NCBI RefSeq assembly: GCF_963422355.1
Contig: NC_085086.1
Location: forward strand, 9,887,936-9,951,935
Reading direction: 5' to 3'
Length of the DNA stretch: 64,000 nt
Origin: Corticium candelabrum
Lineage: Eukaryota; Porifera; Homoscleromorpha; Homosclerophorida; Plakinidae
Every line of letters starts with the position of its first letter. Within the stretch, counting starts at the first letter, position 1. Below are positions 32,320-43,700 of this stretch, piece by piece. A model generated the notes under the pieces. The model worked only from the letters and a program-made list of their open reading frames with translations. It searched no databases and was not told the DNA's origin. The translations under genes and the position numbers were made by a program.

Positions 32320-35188
32320 ATGGTGACAGTTCCCACCGTTCTTCTCATTTTGTCCGCACTAGCAACAGTAGACGTCGCTTCGTCAGAGAGACTAGACTGC
32401 ACTGCAAGAAGGGGATGTTCGTCGTGTCAATGCGCCGGTAAGTCTTTAATTACGCACTGAGATTTGAACTCAAGTTACTTCTCACCTAACATACACTCTG
32501 TAAAGCAGATGTGGGCTCTCTGCGTCTTAGTCACGTTATATACATAGTCATTCATGCTTGCTGTTTTGTTTGCTACAGCTCTAGGAAAATGCGGAGGACA
32601 GATTTTGTCTAGAGACAAGCCCTCTCAGCTTCTTCTCCAGCAGGTGTCTCCATGCATGAACTGCAAGTGGGCGATAACTGCTTCTGGAAAGAAAAGAGTC
32701 AGACTTACTTTTTCGCATTTCGTTCTTGGACCTGGAGATAAAGTACATGTATTCAACGGCCACTCAACGAAGCTTAAACCCATTGGCACTTACATACAAG
32801 GAGACAGCCCAGCAGATGTTGCGTCATCCGGGAACGCTATGACAGTAAAGGTTGTTACAGACGGCTGTGGACCGAATCCTTTGATAAACGCGTCTGTTAG
32901 AGCCATCGGTAATGCTAGCTACATTTTAGTGACAAAGGTTAATTAATTTATATCTTTTAGATTGTGGAGGTTTGATGTACCTGAAGTCTGGAAAGGCTAA
33001 TTCAAAACACGTTCAATCTCCTAACTTCCCTAGAAACTACCCGAATAATTTAGACTGCTTATGGATGTTTGTTAGCAGTGCGGATTCATTGCTATCAGCA
33101 AACATCAATCTCAAATATGTTAGCACTGCAGAATCACGAGACAAGTTAATCATTCAAGACTCTTTACAAGTGTCTGGACAAGGTGACCAAGCGATGGAGT
33201 ACTACGGCACAAAAGCAACAAGATACAAAACTTTGAAGGTCAGAAGCTCTCCTGGCTTTACTATTCAATTTTCGTCTGACCAAAAAACGAGAGGGAAAGG
33301 ATTTTCGCTGGATGTTGTCGCTTTGTCCAACGGTGATTTACTTGTGGCACCAATATCGTTGATTAGTGATATCCTAGTAATTTTGTTTACGCAGCTCGTG
33401 ATTGTTCCGTTCCAAAAAATCCGGAAAACGGTTTAGTGGATCTAATAAATGTCGGCAGTACTGCTAAATATTCTTGCTGTGACGGCTATAAGATTTTTGG
33501 AGATGAAACGCGATCTTGCACCAACAGAGGATGGTCTCCATCAGTCAATCCGACATGCAAACGTATTGAAATTTTAATCTGCTTACTGTTTCATAATCAC
33601 ATTCATTAATATTGATAGCTGTGAGTTTTTGCACTTTACCGACCAATATGGAAGTTTCTGATGGATCTTCTAATGTGGCTATCGGACAAGAAGTAAGTCT
33701 CCACTGCTCGAGAGGATACAAGCTTTCAAATTCGCTCAAATCTCTGCCAGCATTGTGCGACTGTAATGGCAGATGGAACATAACTATTGACCCATCACCA
33801 TGCAAAGGTAATTTTGATCTCATATATGCAAGAACGGTTTAAATAGCAGGTTTTCTAACTCAGATAACTATTGTGCTGCACCACCTTCATCCCCCGCACA
33901 AGGTGGTATGACGCTGTATGAAGAAAACAACATTTCAATTTTTCCAACAGGATCGAGAGTGAATTACAGCTGTCCAGAGGGGTTTGGCTTAGATGGCATT
34001 CCGTATCGCGTTTGTACCGAAGACCTTGTTTGGAAACCGGATACTAAAGTTCACACGTGCATAAGTACAAATCTTTACTTTAATTTTTTTGTTATTTTAG
34101 TGTTATTTATGTTTAGAAAACGGGGCTGCATGCTCGGATCCCGGTACACCGGAAAATGGAGTTCGAATAACACTTTCATTTGCGGAAGGACGCCTTGCTT
34201 CTTTTGGTTGTGAGCCTGGCTACAAATACTACGGAACTGTTTTGCGTACTTGCACTGTTGACGATTCTGGCATCACATATTGGGATGGTAATGAAGGTTA
34301 TTGTCGAAGTAAGTATTGTGATAGTGTGTTTGGTTGGCTTATGTTCAAATGCAATATATTGTGACGGCATTAGGTGAATTCAAGTCTATTCAAGGCTTGG
34401 GAATTCAACTGAAAGAAACATTTATCGACAAGCTCACGACATGCGTTATTCCTGTCAACCGCACCAATCCTACTACAACAACGCGCGTTAACCCAACGAC
34501 TGTTACACCAAATCCTTCTTCGAATCCCCCGATCAATTCGGGCAACAACTCAATTAGGACAGCAGGCTGCAGGGGCCGTTCGGTAGTCGTTGGAGAAGGC
34601 TGTGTTGATCTAATATACATTGCTGATTGCTCAAAGAGTGTGGGAGCAGTAAACTTTAACTTAAGTCTAGACTTTGTTGGTCGCTCGGCGTCACTTTTTA
34701 ACATTACAGGAGGAGAAGCTCGTGTGACTCTCATCACTTATGACGACAACGTGCACCTACAAATACCCCTCAACAAAAACTTGACTCTTAACGAAACGTT
34801 GGAGAGAATAAACAAGACCAAGTTCTGTGGAGGTGCTACTGCAACGAGGAAGGTGTTGAAATTTGTTAGAGAAGAAGTGATGCCACTCAGTAGAAATAAT
34901 TGCAAACGAGCGCTGTTTCTGTTTTCTGACGGAATAAACAACTGGGCTGGGGACCCACTAGAAGAAGCTCGAGCTCTGAAACAAGAAAAAGGTGTCGACA
35001 TTTACACTATAGCTTTTGGAGTTAACAAAGAAATCCGAGTTGACAAACCTGCATTGGAGAAACTGGCATCGAAACCAGAATATTATTTTGCAGTAAGAAG
35101 TGCTAGTGAAATAAAGTTAGCATTGGATAGCACTTTCAATTTATCGATTGGTAAGAAAAGTGTTGTGTGTGTGTGCGTTTGTGTGTGT

Positions 35189-35253
<65 letters not shown>

Positions 35254-35617
35254 GTGCAATAGCTCAGTTGATTAGAGTGCTTTTGGAGAATGAAAACATC
35301 CGGGACCATGCAGGATTGCAGGTTTAAGTCACCGTGATGGCGAGCTATGGCATAATTTCCTTAATCAAGAAACTTACACAAAATTGCTTCTCTGGACTCA
35401 GAAGTATAAATGAGTGCCTGGTCATTGCCTGGGGTGGACATGACCGCTGGCTTGGATTGTAGCGCTAGCCCTAAGCCTCCACGTAGCGCATGGAGGCCTT
35501 GTCTCTAGAGGCAGGGGAGCTATCTCCGTAACTAACATTAAGGTTGACGTCATTCACGAATGACGTGGAGGGCTTGACATTTGTCCATTGTCCATTTGTG
35601 TGTGTGTGTGTGTGTGC

Positions 35618-35656
<39 letters not shown>

Positions 35657-35740
35657 CGTGTGTGAGACAGAGCTTGTCTTTATGTGTGCGTGTGTATGTG
35701 AGTGTATGTGTGTGTTTTTACGTGTGTGTGTATGTGTGTT

Positions 35741-35804
<64 letters not shown>

Positions 35805-36852
35805 TGTGTGTGTGTGTTTGTATGTGGGGGGCGTTTGGTGACTATGCGCGTGAGTGTGGGTGTGCATACGTGTGTTTGTTTCAAATCTGCATAAATGCGT
35901 GTAATTCTGTGCGTGAAACATTTCTGTATGCATACTTTACACTGCGCTTTTCTCTCTAGACTACTGTCATGATTGTGGCCTAACTGCTGCTTCAACATGT
36001 AGACACAGGGAACACGGAGTGTGTTTTTCAGAAAAAGGTTCTTGGCCTTGGGTGGCAGCAATTTACAAGAAAACTTCAAACAACCAAGTTTTCCACTGCG
36101 GAGGCGCTCTAATTAGCGATTGTTTTATTCTGACCGCTGCTCATTGCGTGAGTGGTATTAAGCCTGACAATCTGACGGTCGTTCTCGGCGACACGGAGCG
36201 TCATGTTAAAGAATACAGCGAGATAATATTTGCTGTTGATAAAATCCACATCCATAATAGCTATAAACACAACAGTGGGAGTTTAAACTATGACATCGCT
36301 CTGCTACAATTGAAATGCAATGTGTCTTGTTCTCCATACGTTCGAAAAGTCTGTTTGCCCACCAGAGAGGACTTTGGCTATTACCGCGCAGGAACGAAAT
36401 GCATTGTAGCAGGATGGGGAGCTACTGAAAAGAGAACACTAGACGAAAAACGTACTCATAAAACTACCAGCTTGAAAGAATTGCATCTTCCGATTGCAGA
36501 CAAAGCCGCTTGTTTAGACAGTACATCGGATGATCTCAAACATGACATTACAAACTACACTGTTTGTGCAGGAGACGGCACCGGTAATAATGATGCTTGC
36601 GATGGTGATTCTGGAGGACCTCTGTTTTGCAAGCGCAAGAATGATAAAGAAATCGGTCCCGACAGCTATGTCATTGTGGGAATAGTCAGCTGGGGAGAAG
36701 GATGCGGACAGGCTGGAAAATACGGGGTATTTACACACTTGTTCAACTTGATGGATTGGGTTCGGCGCGTGTTGGACATAAACAAATGCAAGCAATCGTT
36801 CAACGAAGAAGAGAAAGAACAGTGTCTTAACCCTGCAGTTAGCTTGGTTTGA
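32320..36852 (+). CDS. Copy D: CUB-CUB-CCP4-VWA-serine protease, intact
   Basis: Nine exons: 32320-32437, 32579-32908, 32961-33332, 33395-33562, 33619-33807, 33864-34064, 34117-34308, 34374-35150, 35960-36852; 3240 coding nt, 1079 residues, all introns phase 1. Order: signal peptide ([14 protein letters not shown]) and CSSCQC motif, CUB1 (40-149), CUB2 (150-273), CCP1-4 (274-523), Thr/Pro-rich linker and VWA (524-782), protease (783-1079). MIDAS: DCSKS, Thr in GGATATR, Asp in FSDGI. Before it, [12 protein letters not shown] places an Arg where factor D cuts factor B. Protease: [20 protein letters not shown] with Asp189 and Gly193 intact; no R-IVGG. Its 5' flank and protease exon group with B and C, its middle with E-G. 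Intron 8 (809 nt) contains a SINE and GT tracts; the other introns are short, about 50-140 nt. Confidence 0.9.
35165..35252. repeat. GT microsatellite in copy D intron 8
   Basis: (GT)n tract of about 85 bp directly before the SINE. Confidence 0.95.
35253..35470 (+). mobile_element. tRNA-derived SINE, copy 2, in copy D intron 8
   Basis: A box TAGCTCAGTTGATTAGAG at 35260-35277 and B box GGTTTAAGTC at 35321-35330, followed by the shared central domain (TGGCATAATTTCCTTAA, then TATAAATGAGTGCCTGG). It is in the same orientation as the gene and is shorter at its 3' end than copy 1. Confidence 0.75.
35599..35803. repeat. GT/GA microsatellites in copy D intron 8
   Basis: A GT tract (35599-35640), a short GA tract (35641-35655), degenerate GT sequence and a second long GT tract (about 35744-35803). 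The last 80 nt of the intron match copy C intron 5. Confidence 0.95.
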
Positions 36853-36996
36853 TGCTAGCATGTAATTACGGTTTTTGCTAAAGACTGACGTAGCTAGTTA
36901 CTCTAGATACTTAACTCGATTTCTGCTGAAAATTGCACGTTTAGTAGATTACTTCGTGACGGTGTTACTGTATGTAGAAATGTCAATTGGTAAGAG

Positions 36997-37002
36997 AATA
37001 AA
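36997..37002 (+). terminator. Putative polyadenylation signal of copy D
   Basis: AATAAA about 145 nt after the copy D stop codon. Confidence 0.45.
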
Positions 37003-37780
37003 CTTCTTGTTGTTGATTTCGAATGGATCCTACTTTAGATATAATTAGATACATGACCCCTCCTTCGTACGGGCGGAGTACTGTAGTGTTATGACGAAAG
37101 ACTCAGTTTGAGCATGTGTAGACACGTCATGTGCAATTTTTGTGGTAGAAATCGACACACTCCCTGTGTGGATTCAGTTCAATTGACTAGTGTGGGCGTG
37201 TGTTCAAATAAACTGGAATGTGCTAATTAGTTAATTATTATCCGTTGAAGACAAATGAAAACTTAACTGAGTGTCCCATTCCAAGAAATTTGCAGCGACT
37301 TTCCGTTCAGAGATATATATCTGAGCAATAGAAACTTGAAAGTCACGTGCAGTTTCTTACTCAGCCATAGGATACATGCAGTAGCTTGACATGCAGCCAT
37401 GCATGATTTAGCGCACTGTTTGCTCTCTGTTCGTGATGTGTTCACACTCCCAGTGTAGCGCGCGGTGCAGGAAACGTGTAGGTTGGATTCAGTGCAAATG
37501 CAGTCACATGTCTCTTCGGTGAGTCTTCTCGGAGCCATTTCAACAGTCCCATTGGATGTTATCACTTCAAACATGTTGCTGCCGTATCGAATGTGACAGG
37601 TATTTAGCGAGCGTACTCGGAAAAACCAAAGGTAGGCGTATTTCTAAATACCAAGATATCCTACACAAAAATATCTTGTGGTTTTTTGACGTCGCCGATA
37701 ATAAACGACACGCTCCAAGCATACCGTCCGAGGTCAGCTTAATTTGGTGGAGGTCCGATGAGCCGTTGTAGAGTAATTCG

Positions 37781-38045
37781 CTTGAGAGTGGAGGCGAGTC
37801 CTCCTGGGATATTTTAAAATATACTCAGCACGTTTCCAATCTATACGCACTGACCATTACTAAGTGGACTTCTACGTCTTTGCTCTGGACGTAGTTTGAT
37901 GTTATCCAATGGGTGCGAGTAGAGGCGGGTTCTCTTGGGATATTGTAGAATATACTCAGCACGTTTCCAACCTACCTAGGCACTGAACAATATTTCTTTT
38001 CAGAACTCTTATCTTTTTGCTCTAGATGTAGTTTGATGTTTAAAA
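37781..38045. repeat. Tandem duplication with about 132-bp period
   Basis: Two units share GGGATATT, TATACTCAGCACGTTTCCAA and CTCTGGACGTAGTTTGATGTT-like ends, with about 10-15% differences. Confidence 0.75.
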
Positions 38046-38431
38046 TAAACAAATCAACTACAGCTTGCTCAGATAACGCAGTCTGATGGGACTGCTGGAT
38101 AGTTGTAGCATTGTGACGTAACAATGGCATGTGAACAAACAATGGATATTGAAAGTGAGCATCGCACTCTTAGTTATGAGAAAACAAAGCTACCCTAGGA
38201 GATTGAGTTCAAGTAATGGAACTTCCTTCAAATTGAGTCTATCAGGAGCAATCAGTTTCCTTCTTGAACGATGAACAGCATTATATCGATCTACAATGCA
38301 CCCCCAAAAGGGGACCCGACTGAAAAAGCTGGAAGACGACGCCACCCTGCCCGTGTTCTTACCCATGCCGAGTTATGCCTGTACCCCAAATTTTAGCCTG
38401 GTGGGCGATCCGGTCTAGCCGGCTATCAAAC

Positions 38432-38458
38432 TTATACATACATACATACATACATACA

Positions 38459-38510
<52 letters not shown>
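38432..38510. repeat. CATA and TA microsatellite
   Basis: (CATA)n followed by (TA)n, about 75 bp. Confidence 0.95.
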
Positions 38511-38756
38511 GTAGTATAGATTTATGCACTACTACTAATGCAAACTTCTAGCAGTACAATTATTTACATTAAAATTTTGTAAACATTCGAAACATTTTAC
38601 CAAAGAAACCCACATTTGTCAGCACAAAGAGTGTAACAATCTTGGGCTTTTTAACATACATTTATTATTTATAGATTTAAAGCAAGCAGTTCTCGTATTC
38701 CAATTTAGAATGCAACGTTATATCCACAAACAATGGTCTAAATGTTCTATACGTAT

Positions 38757-39604
38757 AACTAATATCTTAACAATAAAGTTTTCCTGGTTAGAGTAACCTA
38801 TGCCGAATCTTTGTGAGCACATTAATCGGAGGCAAGTGTTACCGTATCCGGAAATAATCGACAGTTCACTGTATGGTCGCTCTTAGATCAATTAGCTTAA
38901 AGATACCATCTGGTCAAACTTATCACACTTTTGGCTTTCTATTTTCCCAGGGTTTAGCAGTGACATCACATTGATCAATTTATTAATGGAGTAACTGAGG
39001 TGCCCGGTCGAGGCCAAACTATTCAACTCAGCTAAATTTGTTTACAAATTACAAATATTAGTATCAAACATAGGCTGAAAAATAACTCATTTTGCAATTA
39101 GTATTGTTATTTCTGCTTGGTTTTGTTAGATTTTTGGTTTACAGTCTAGTGCTACCCTGATGTACAAATAGTATACTAAATTTCTGCCTCTCCTTACTAT
39201 CTTTTCAGAGCTTTATCAGAAAGAACTAACAACTGGTGGTATATAATTATGTAGTACTATATGCAAGATAATGTAGTCTGGTTGAAGTTCCCGGATACAT
39301 GCATTATCTTCCAACGTTTGTTAGTATATATAGTTAGTTAGTTGGCAGTTAGTATAACAGTATGATAAATAAAGTCAATTTACAGGTAATCTGTCGGATG
39401 TTTGTAATTCATACTGACACGCATAGGTGTTACGCGTGATTGAGGACGGTTCCCACTTGGTGAAGTCATTTGCACTAATCATTAACTCATCAGTAGATAC
39501 ATCAAGGCTCCTCCCTCATTTGCAGAATTCGAGAAGACAATAGGCGACAAAAATCCGTTGCAGTCAGAAACAACTCTACGGCTCGTCGGAACTTCACCAA
39601 AGAG
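38757..39604 (+). repeat. 5' flank shared by copies E, F and G
   Basis: About 850 nt upstream of copy E align with 51189-52096 (before F) and 58568-59455 (before G), up to and including the start codon. Conserved motifs near the gene include GGTGTTACGCGTGATTGA and CTCCCTCATTTGCAG. No TATA box is obvious. The duplication unit therefore includes regulatory DNA, distinct from that of B-D. Confidence 0.75.
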
Positions 39605-42600
39605 ATGAAACTCAGTTTCCTCATTCTCGCTGTGACTGCTCTAGCATGCATGCAGTTTTCTTTGGCAAAGAGTGCGGTCTGCAATGGTAGAAGCAAATGC
39701 TCGTCGTGTCAATGCTCTGGTAGGTTTCTACGGGGATAAGACGCACTTAACAATTGAGCTTAGTTACTGTCTTGTCTTATACTTTCTTTTCTTTGTTCTA
39801 ATATTCACGCATGTTGCACTAACGCCACAAATCACCTGATCAACACGGTAACGCTTACTCACAGTTGTCGCTGTGTGCAGCTCTAGAGAAATGCGGAAAA
39901 CAAATCTTTTCTGACGACGAGCAATCTCGATTTCCGGACAAGCAGGTGTCTTCATGTATGAACTGCAAGTGGGTGTTATCTGTTGTTGGCAACAAGCGAG
40001 TCAGACTTACGTTCTCACAATTTGTTCTTGGGTCTGGAGACAAAGTCCACATTTATGATGGTAATTCGAAGAAGTCTCCACTCATTGTTAGCTACAGAGA
40101 AGGCGACAGTCCAACTGATGTTGTCTCATCCGGGAGTTCGATGACGGTAAACGTTAATACAGATCGTTGTGGGCAGAATCCTTTGATAAACGCATCTTTT
40201 GAAGCTATTGGTAATTGTAACAATGCTGGTAATAACACGACTTTAATTAATTAAATGTTTTAATTTTAGATTGTGGAAATCTGTTTTATATGAAACCAGG
40301 AAGGGGAAAATTAGAGCAGATTCAGTCTCCTAACTTTCCACAAAAGTATCCGAGCAAATTGGATTGCATATGGATGTTCGTCAGCATTGACAATTCGCTG
40401 CTATCAGCACGTATCAATATCGAGGTTGTCGGTACTGGAGGATCAGGAGCCAAACTGATCATTCAGAAATCTCTAGAAGTGTCAAGATCGCACAGCCACG
40501 TGCATAAGTACTATGGAAAAACTAAACGAAACAAAGCATTAACATTTAGAAACACACCTGGATTTACAATCAAATTTTTTTCTGATCGAGAAAACCGGGG
40601 GAAAGGATTTTCACTGAATGTTGTTGCTCTTGCACAAGGTAATTCTTTTACATTATTGATTTTTATTATCGTAATAATACTAGTTTTGTGCAGGTCCTCA
40701 TTGTCCTATCCCCAATAGCTTTAAAAATGGCTTTGTGAGTCTAATCAATTTTGGTAGGACTGCCAAATATGATTGTTGTGATGGGTATAAACTCTATGGA
40801 AGTTATAAGCGATCCTGCTCTAACAGAAGATGGACGCCTTCAAACACTCCTACATGCAAATGTTTTAGAACTATACTGCTGTTGTCTCTTTTCTTTCTTA
40901 TTTGTTTCTTTAATAGCTGTAAGTTTTTGCACTTTGCCGTTGAATATGGAAGTTTTCAATAGATCTACTAATGTGGCAATCGGAGAAGAAGTGAGTCTCT
41001 ACTGTACACGAGGATTTAGGCTTTCGAATTCGCTCAAATTATTGCCAGCATTGTGTGATTGCAATGGCAAGTGGAACATAACTACTAACCCATTACCATG
41101 CGAAGGTTTCGTTAATGTCATGTTTAAGTTAGGACAGTGATCGCAATTGCCAATTAGACGTAATTTTATTCCAGACTATTTCTGTACCTCTCCACCTCCG
41201 TCTCCTACTGCAGAAGGCGTGACATCGTTTGAAGATGAGAAGAAGCAAGCAACGTTTCCCGTCGGATCGAGAGTGAACTATACGTGTCCGAACGAGTATA
41301 ACTTAGATGGCATTCCTTATCGCGTTTGCACTGAAGATCTCGATTGGGAGCCACATTCGATAGTTCACAATTGCCGCAGTACGCCTAATTTTGTGATTAT
41401 TTCTTTGCATTTTCTAATCTGGCTTAATAATTATTGCGTTTAGGAAACCTTAAAGTTTGTCCGGATCCTGGAGAACCGGAGAATGGAATTCGTAGAACAA
41501 AGTCGTTTGCGGCAGGGCGTCTCGCTTCCTTTGGCTGTAAACCTGGGTTTACATATCATGGAACCGACTTGCGTACTTGTATCGTTGATGAGAAAAACAA
41601 CACGTTTTGGGATGGCAAGGAAGGTTACTGTAAAAGTAAGGTATTTCACTAATCTAGTTTGTACTTTTAATGTACAAATTTTTGTAGGCGATTTTAAGTC
41701 TCCAATGGGTTTAGCATTTCAACTGAAAGAAACGTTTACTGACCGTGTGGGGGCATGCGTTATTGAACATAATCATACCTCTTCACCTGTTCAAACAGCA
41801 ACTGCTTCTGCTTCAACTGAAACTGCAACTGCTTCCGCTTCAACTGTTGAAATAAATTTGCCCACTGAGGCTTACAATAAATTTCCTGCGTCACCAGATT
41901 GCAGAGGCCGTACAGTGGTTGTTGGAGAAGGATGCATTGATCTAATATATATAGTAGATTGCTCAAAAAGCGTAGGCAAAGAAAACTTCACTAGCAGTCT
42001 GGACTTTGTGGGTCGCTCAGCAGCGCTGTTTAATATCAACAACGACACTAATAGAAATGATACTGCGAGAGTAGCTCTCATCACATACGACAACAAAGTG
42101 CACCCCATATTTAATTTGGGAGAAAAGGCAACCCTAGTTGAAACGATTACCGCAATAAACAAAACTAAGTTCTGCGGAGGCGCAACCGCAGTGAGAAAAG
42201 TATTGAAATTCGTTAGAGAAAAGGTAATTCCAATAAGTAGACCACAATGTAAAAGAGCCATATTTCTGTTTTCTGACGGTGTAAACAATTGGGCAGGAGA
42301 CCCAATAAAAGAAGCACAGGAACTAAAGAAAGAAAAAGGATTAGAAATTTACACTATAGCCTTTGGAGTTGGGAAAGGTAAAAGGGTTGACTCGAAAGCA
42401 CTGGAAACGCTCGCATCCAATCGCAATTATCATTTTAAAGTGGAAGACGCATCTGCCATAAGAGATGCATTGAAGAAAGCATTTACAACTAAAGTTGGTA
42501 AGATTTTGTGTGATATACAATTTGGTAGAACTGTTTTTCACGGCGCCTGTTTTAGACTTTTGCAAAACTTGTGGTAGAGCTGTTGCTCCAAAATGTAGAA

Positions 42601-43445
42601 ACCAGCACAATGGAGTGTGTCTTTCGGAAACAGGTGCGTGGCCTTGGATGGTTGCCATTTACAGGATTGAAAGAGGCAATCCCGTTTTTCATTGCGGAGG
42701 CGCGGTGATTAGCGAATGTATGATTTTGACCGCAGCTCACTGCCTCGTTGGTCGCAACATTACGGAACTATTAGTTGTTGTCGGAGACACGCAGCGATTT
42801 GTGAAAGAATTTAGCGAGAAAACATACACAATTGAACAAGTTTTTATACATCAGGAATATGATTCAGTCTCCTTTAATCGAGACATCGCTCTGATAAAGT
42901 TGAATTGCAATTTCACATGCTCTCCGTACGTGCGAAAAGTTTGTTTGCCAACTGCACAGGACAATATTTACTACCGTCCGGGAACCAAGTGTATAGTGGC
43001 AGGATGGGGAGCCACGGAAAGAAGGGAACTAGGCGGAAATTCGAGCGCAAAGTCGACTGCCATGAAGGAACTTCATCTTCCTATTGCAGACAAAACAGTT
43101 TGTATAGAAAGCACTTCCCCTCAATATAGGGAAGATGTCACAAACTATACAGTTTGCGCTGGAGACGGTACTGGCAACAATGACGCTTGCGATGGTGATT
43201 CAGGAGGACCTCTCTTTTGTAAACGCGAAAGTCAAAGTGTTATTGAAGTGAACATTTATGTTGTCATAGGAATAGTGAGTTGGGGAGAAGGATGTGGACA
43301 AAAGAAAAAGTTCGGCATATTTACAAACGTATTGAAACTGCTAGAATGGATCAAAAAAGTGTTGGAATTTTTCCGCTGTCCGTTCAAACGCGACGACGAA
43401 GAAGAGGAAGACCGGTGCCCTGAACCTAAAATGCAACTGTACTGA
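39605..43445 (+). CDS. Copy E: CUB-CUB-CCP4-VWA-serine protease, intact
   Basis: Nine exons: 39605-39719, 39881-40210, 40270-40638, 40694-40861, 40917-41105, 41175-41378, 41444-41635, 41688-42497, 42556-43445; 3267 coding nt, 1088 residues, all introns phase 1 and 52-161 nt. Signal peptide MKLSFLILAVTALAC, CSSCQC motif, CUB1 (39-148), CUB2 (149-271), CCP1-4 (272-522), linker plus VWA (523-792), protease (793-1088). The linker carries an ATASAST repeat. MIDAS DCSKS, Thr in GGATAVR and Asp in FSDGV are present. Protease: [20 protein letters not shown], Asp189; no R-IVGG. An acidic tail (DDEEEEDRC) ends the protein. The donors after CCP1 (GTTTTA) and CCP2 (GTTTCG) are weak, and retention of the 55-nt intron 4 would break the frame. 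Confidence 0.88.
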
Positions 43446-43694
43446 TTGTAGTGCAGCGTATGCTAAAGAACTGACAGTGGCGTTGAATGCTTTGCGATGA
43501 GTTGACGTAGAACGTGCCTGCGGTTTCTTTATGCAGGGATGTGTCTTTGTGAAGCGGTAGTAGTGCTTGAAACTGCGTTAGAAATGTTGCTCTGACGCCA
43601 AAGTAGTTTAGAAATTAGCGGCTGTACAATACATGTGGCAAAGATGTTTAGCAGTAACAGTGGTTCAAAATTCAAATGTACATGTTGTCACTTT

Positions 43695-43700
43695 AATAAA
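43695..43700 (+). terminator. Putative polyadenylation signal of copy E
   Basis: AATAAA about 250 nt after the copy E stop codon. Confidence 0.4.

Larger units (their letters stand above)
36853..38756. other. Intergenic D-E, left part, repeats only
   Basis: It contains a dispersed repeat shared with copy C intron 1 (37060-37510), a tandem duplication (37781-38045), a CATA microsatellite (38432-38510) and AT-rich sequence. No gene is supported. Confidence 0.5.

Noticed and set aside
38290-38420. 5S rRNA-like GC-richer block
   Set aside because: It lacks the internal control regions and pairing of 5S rRNA; no better identity was found.
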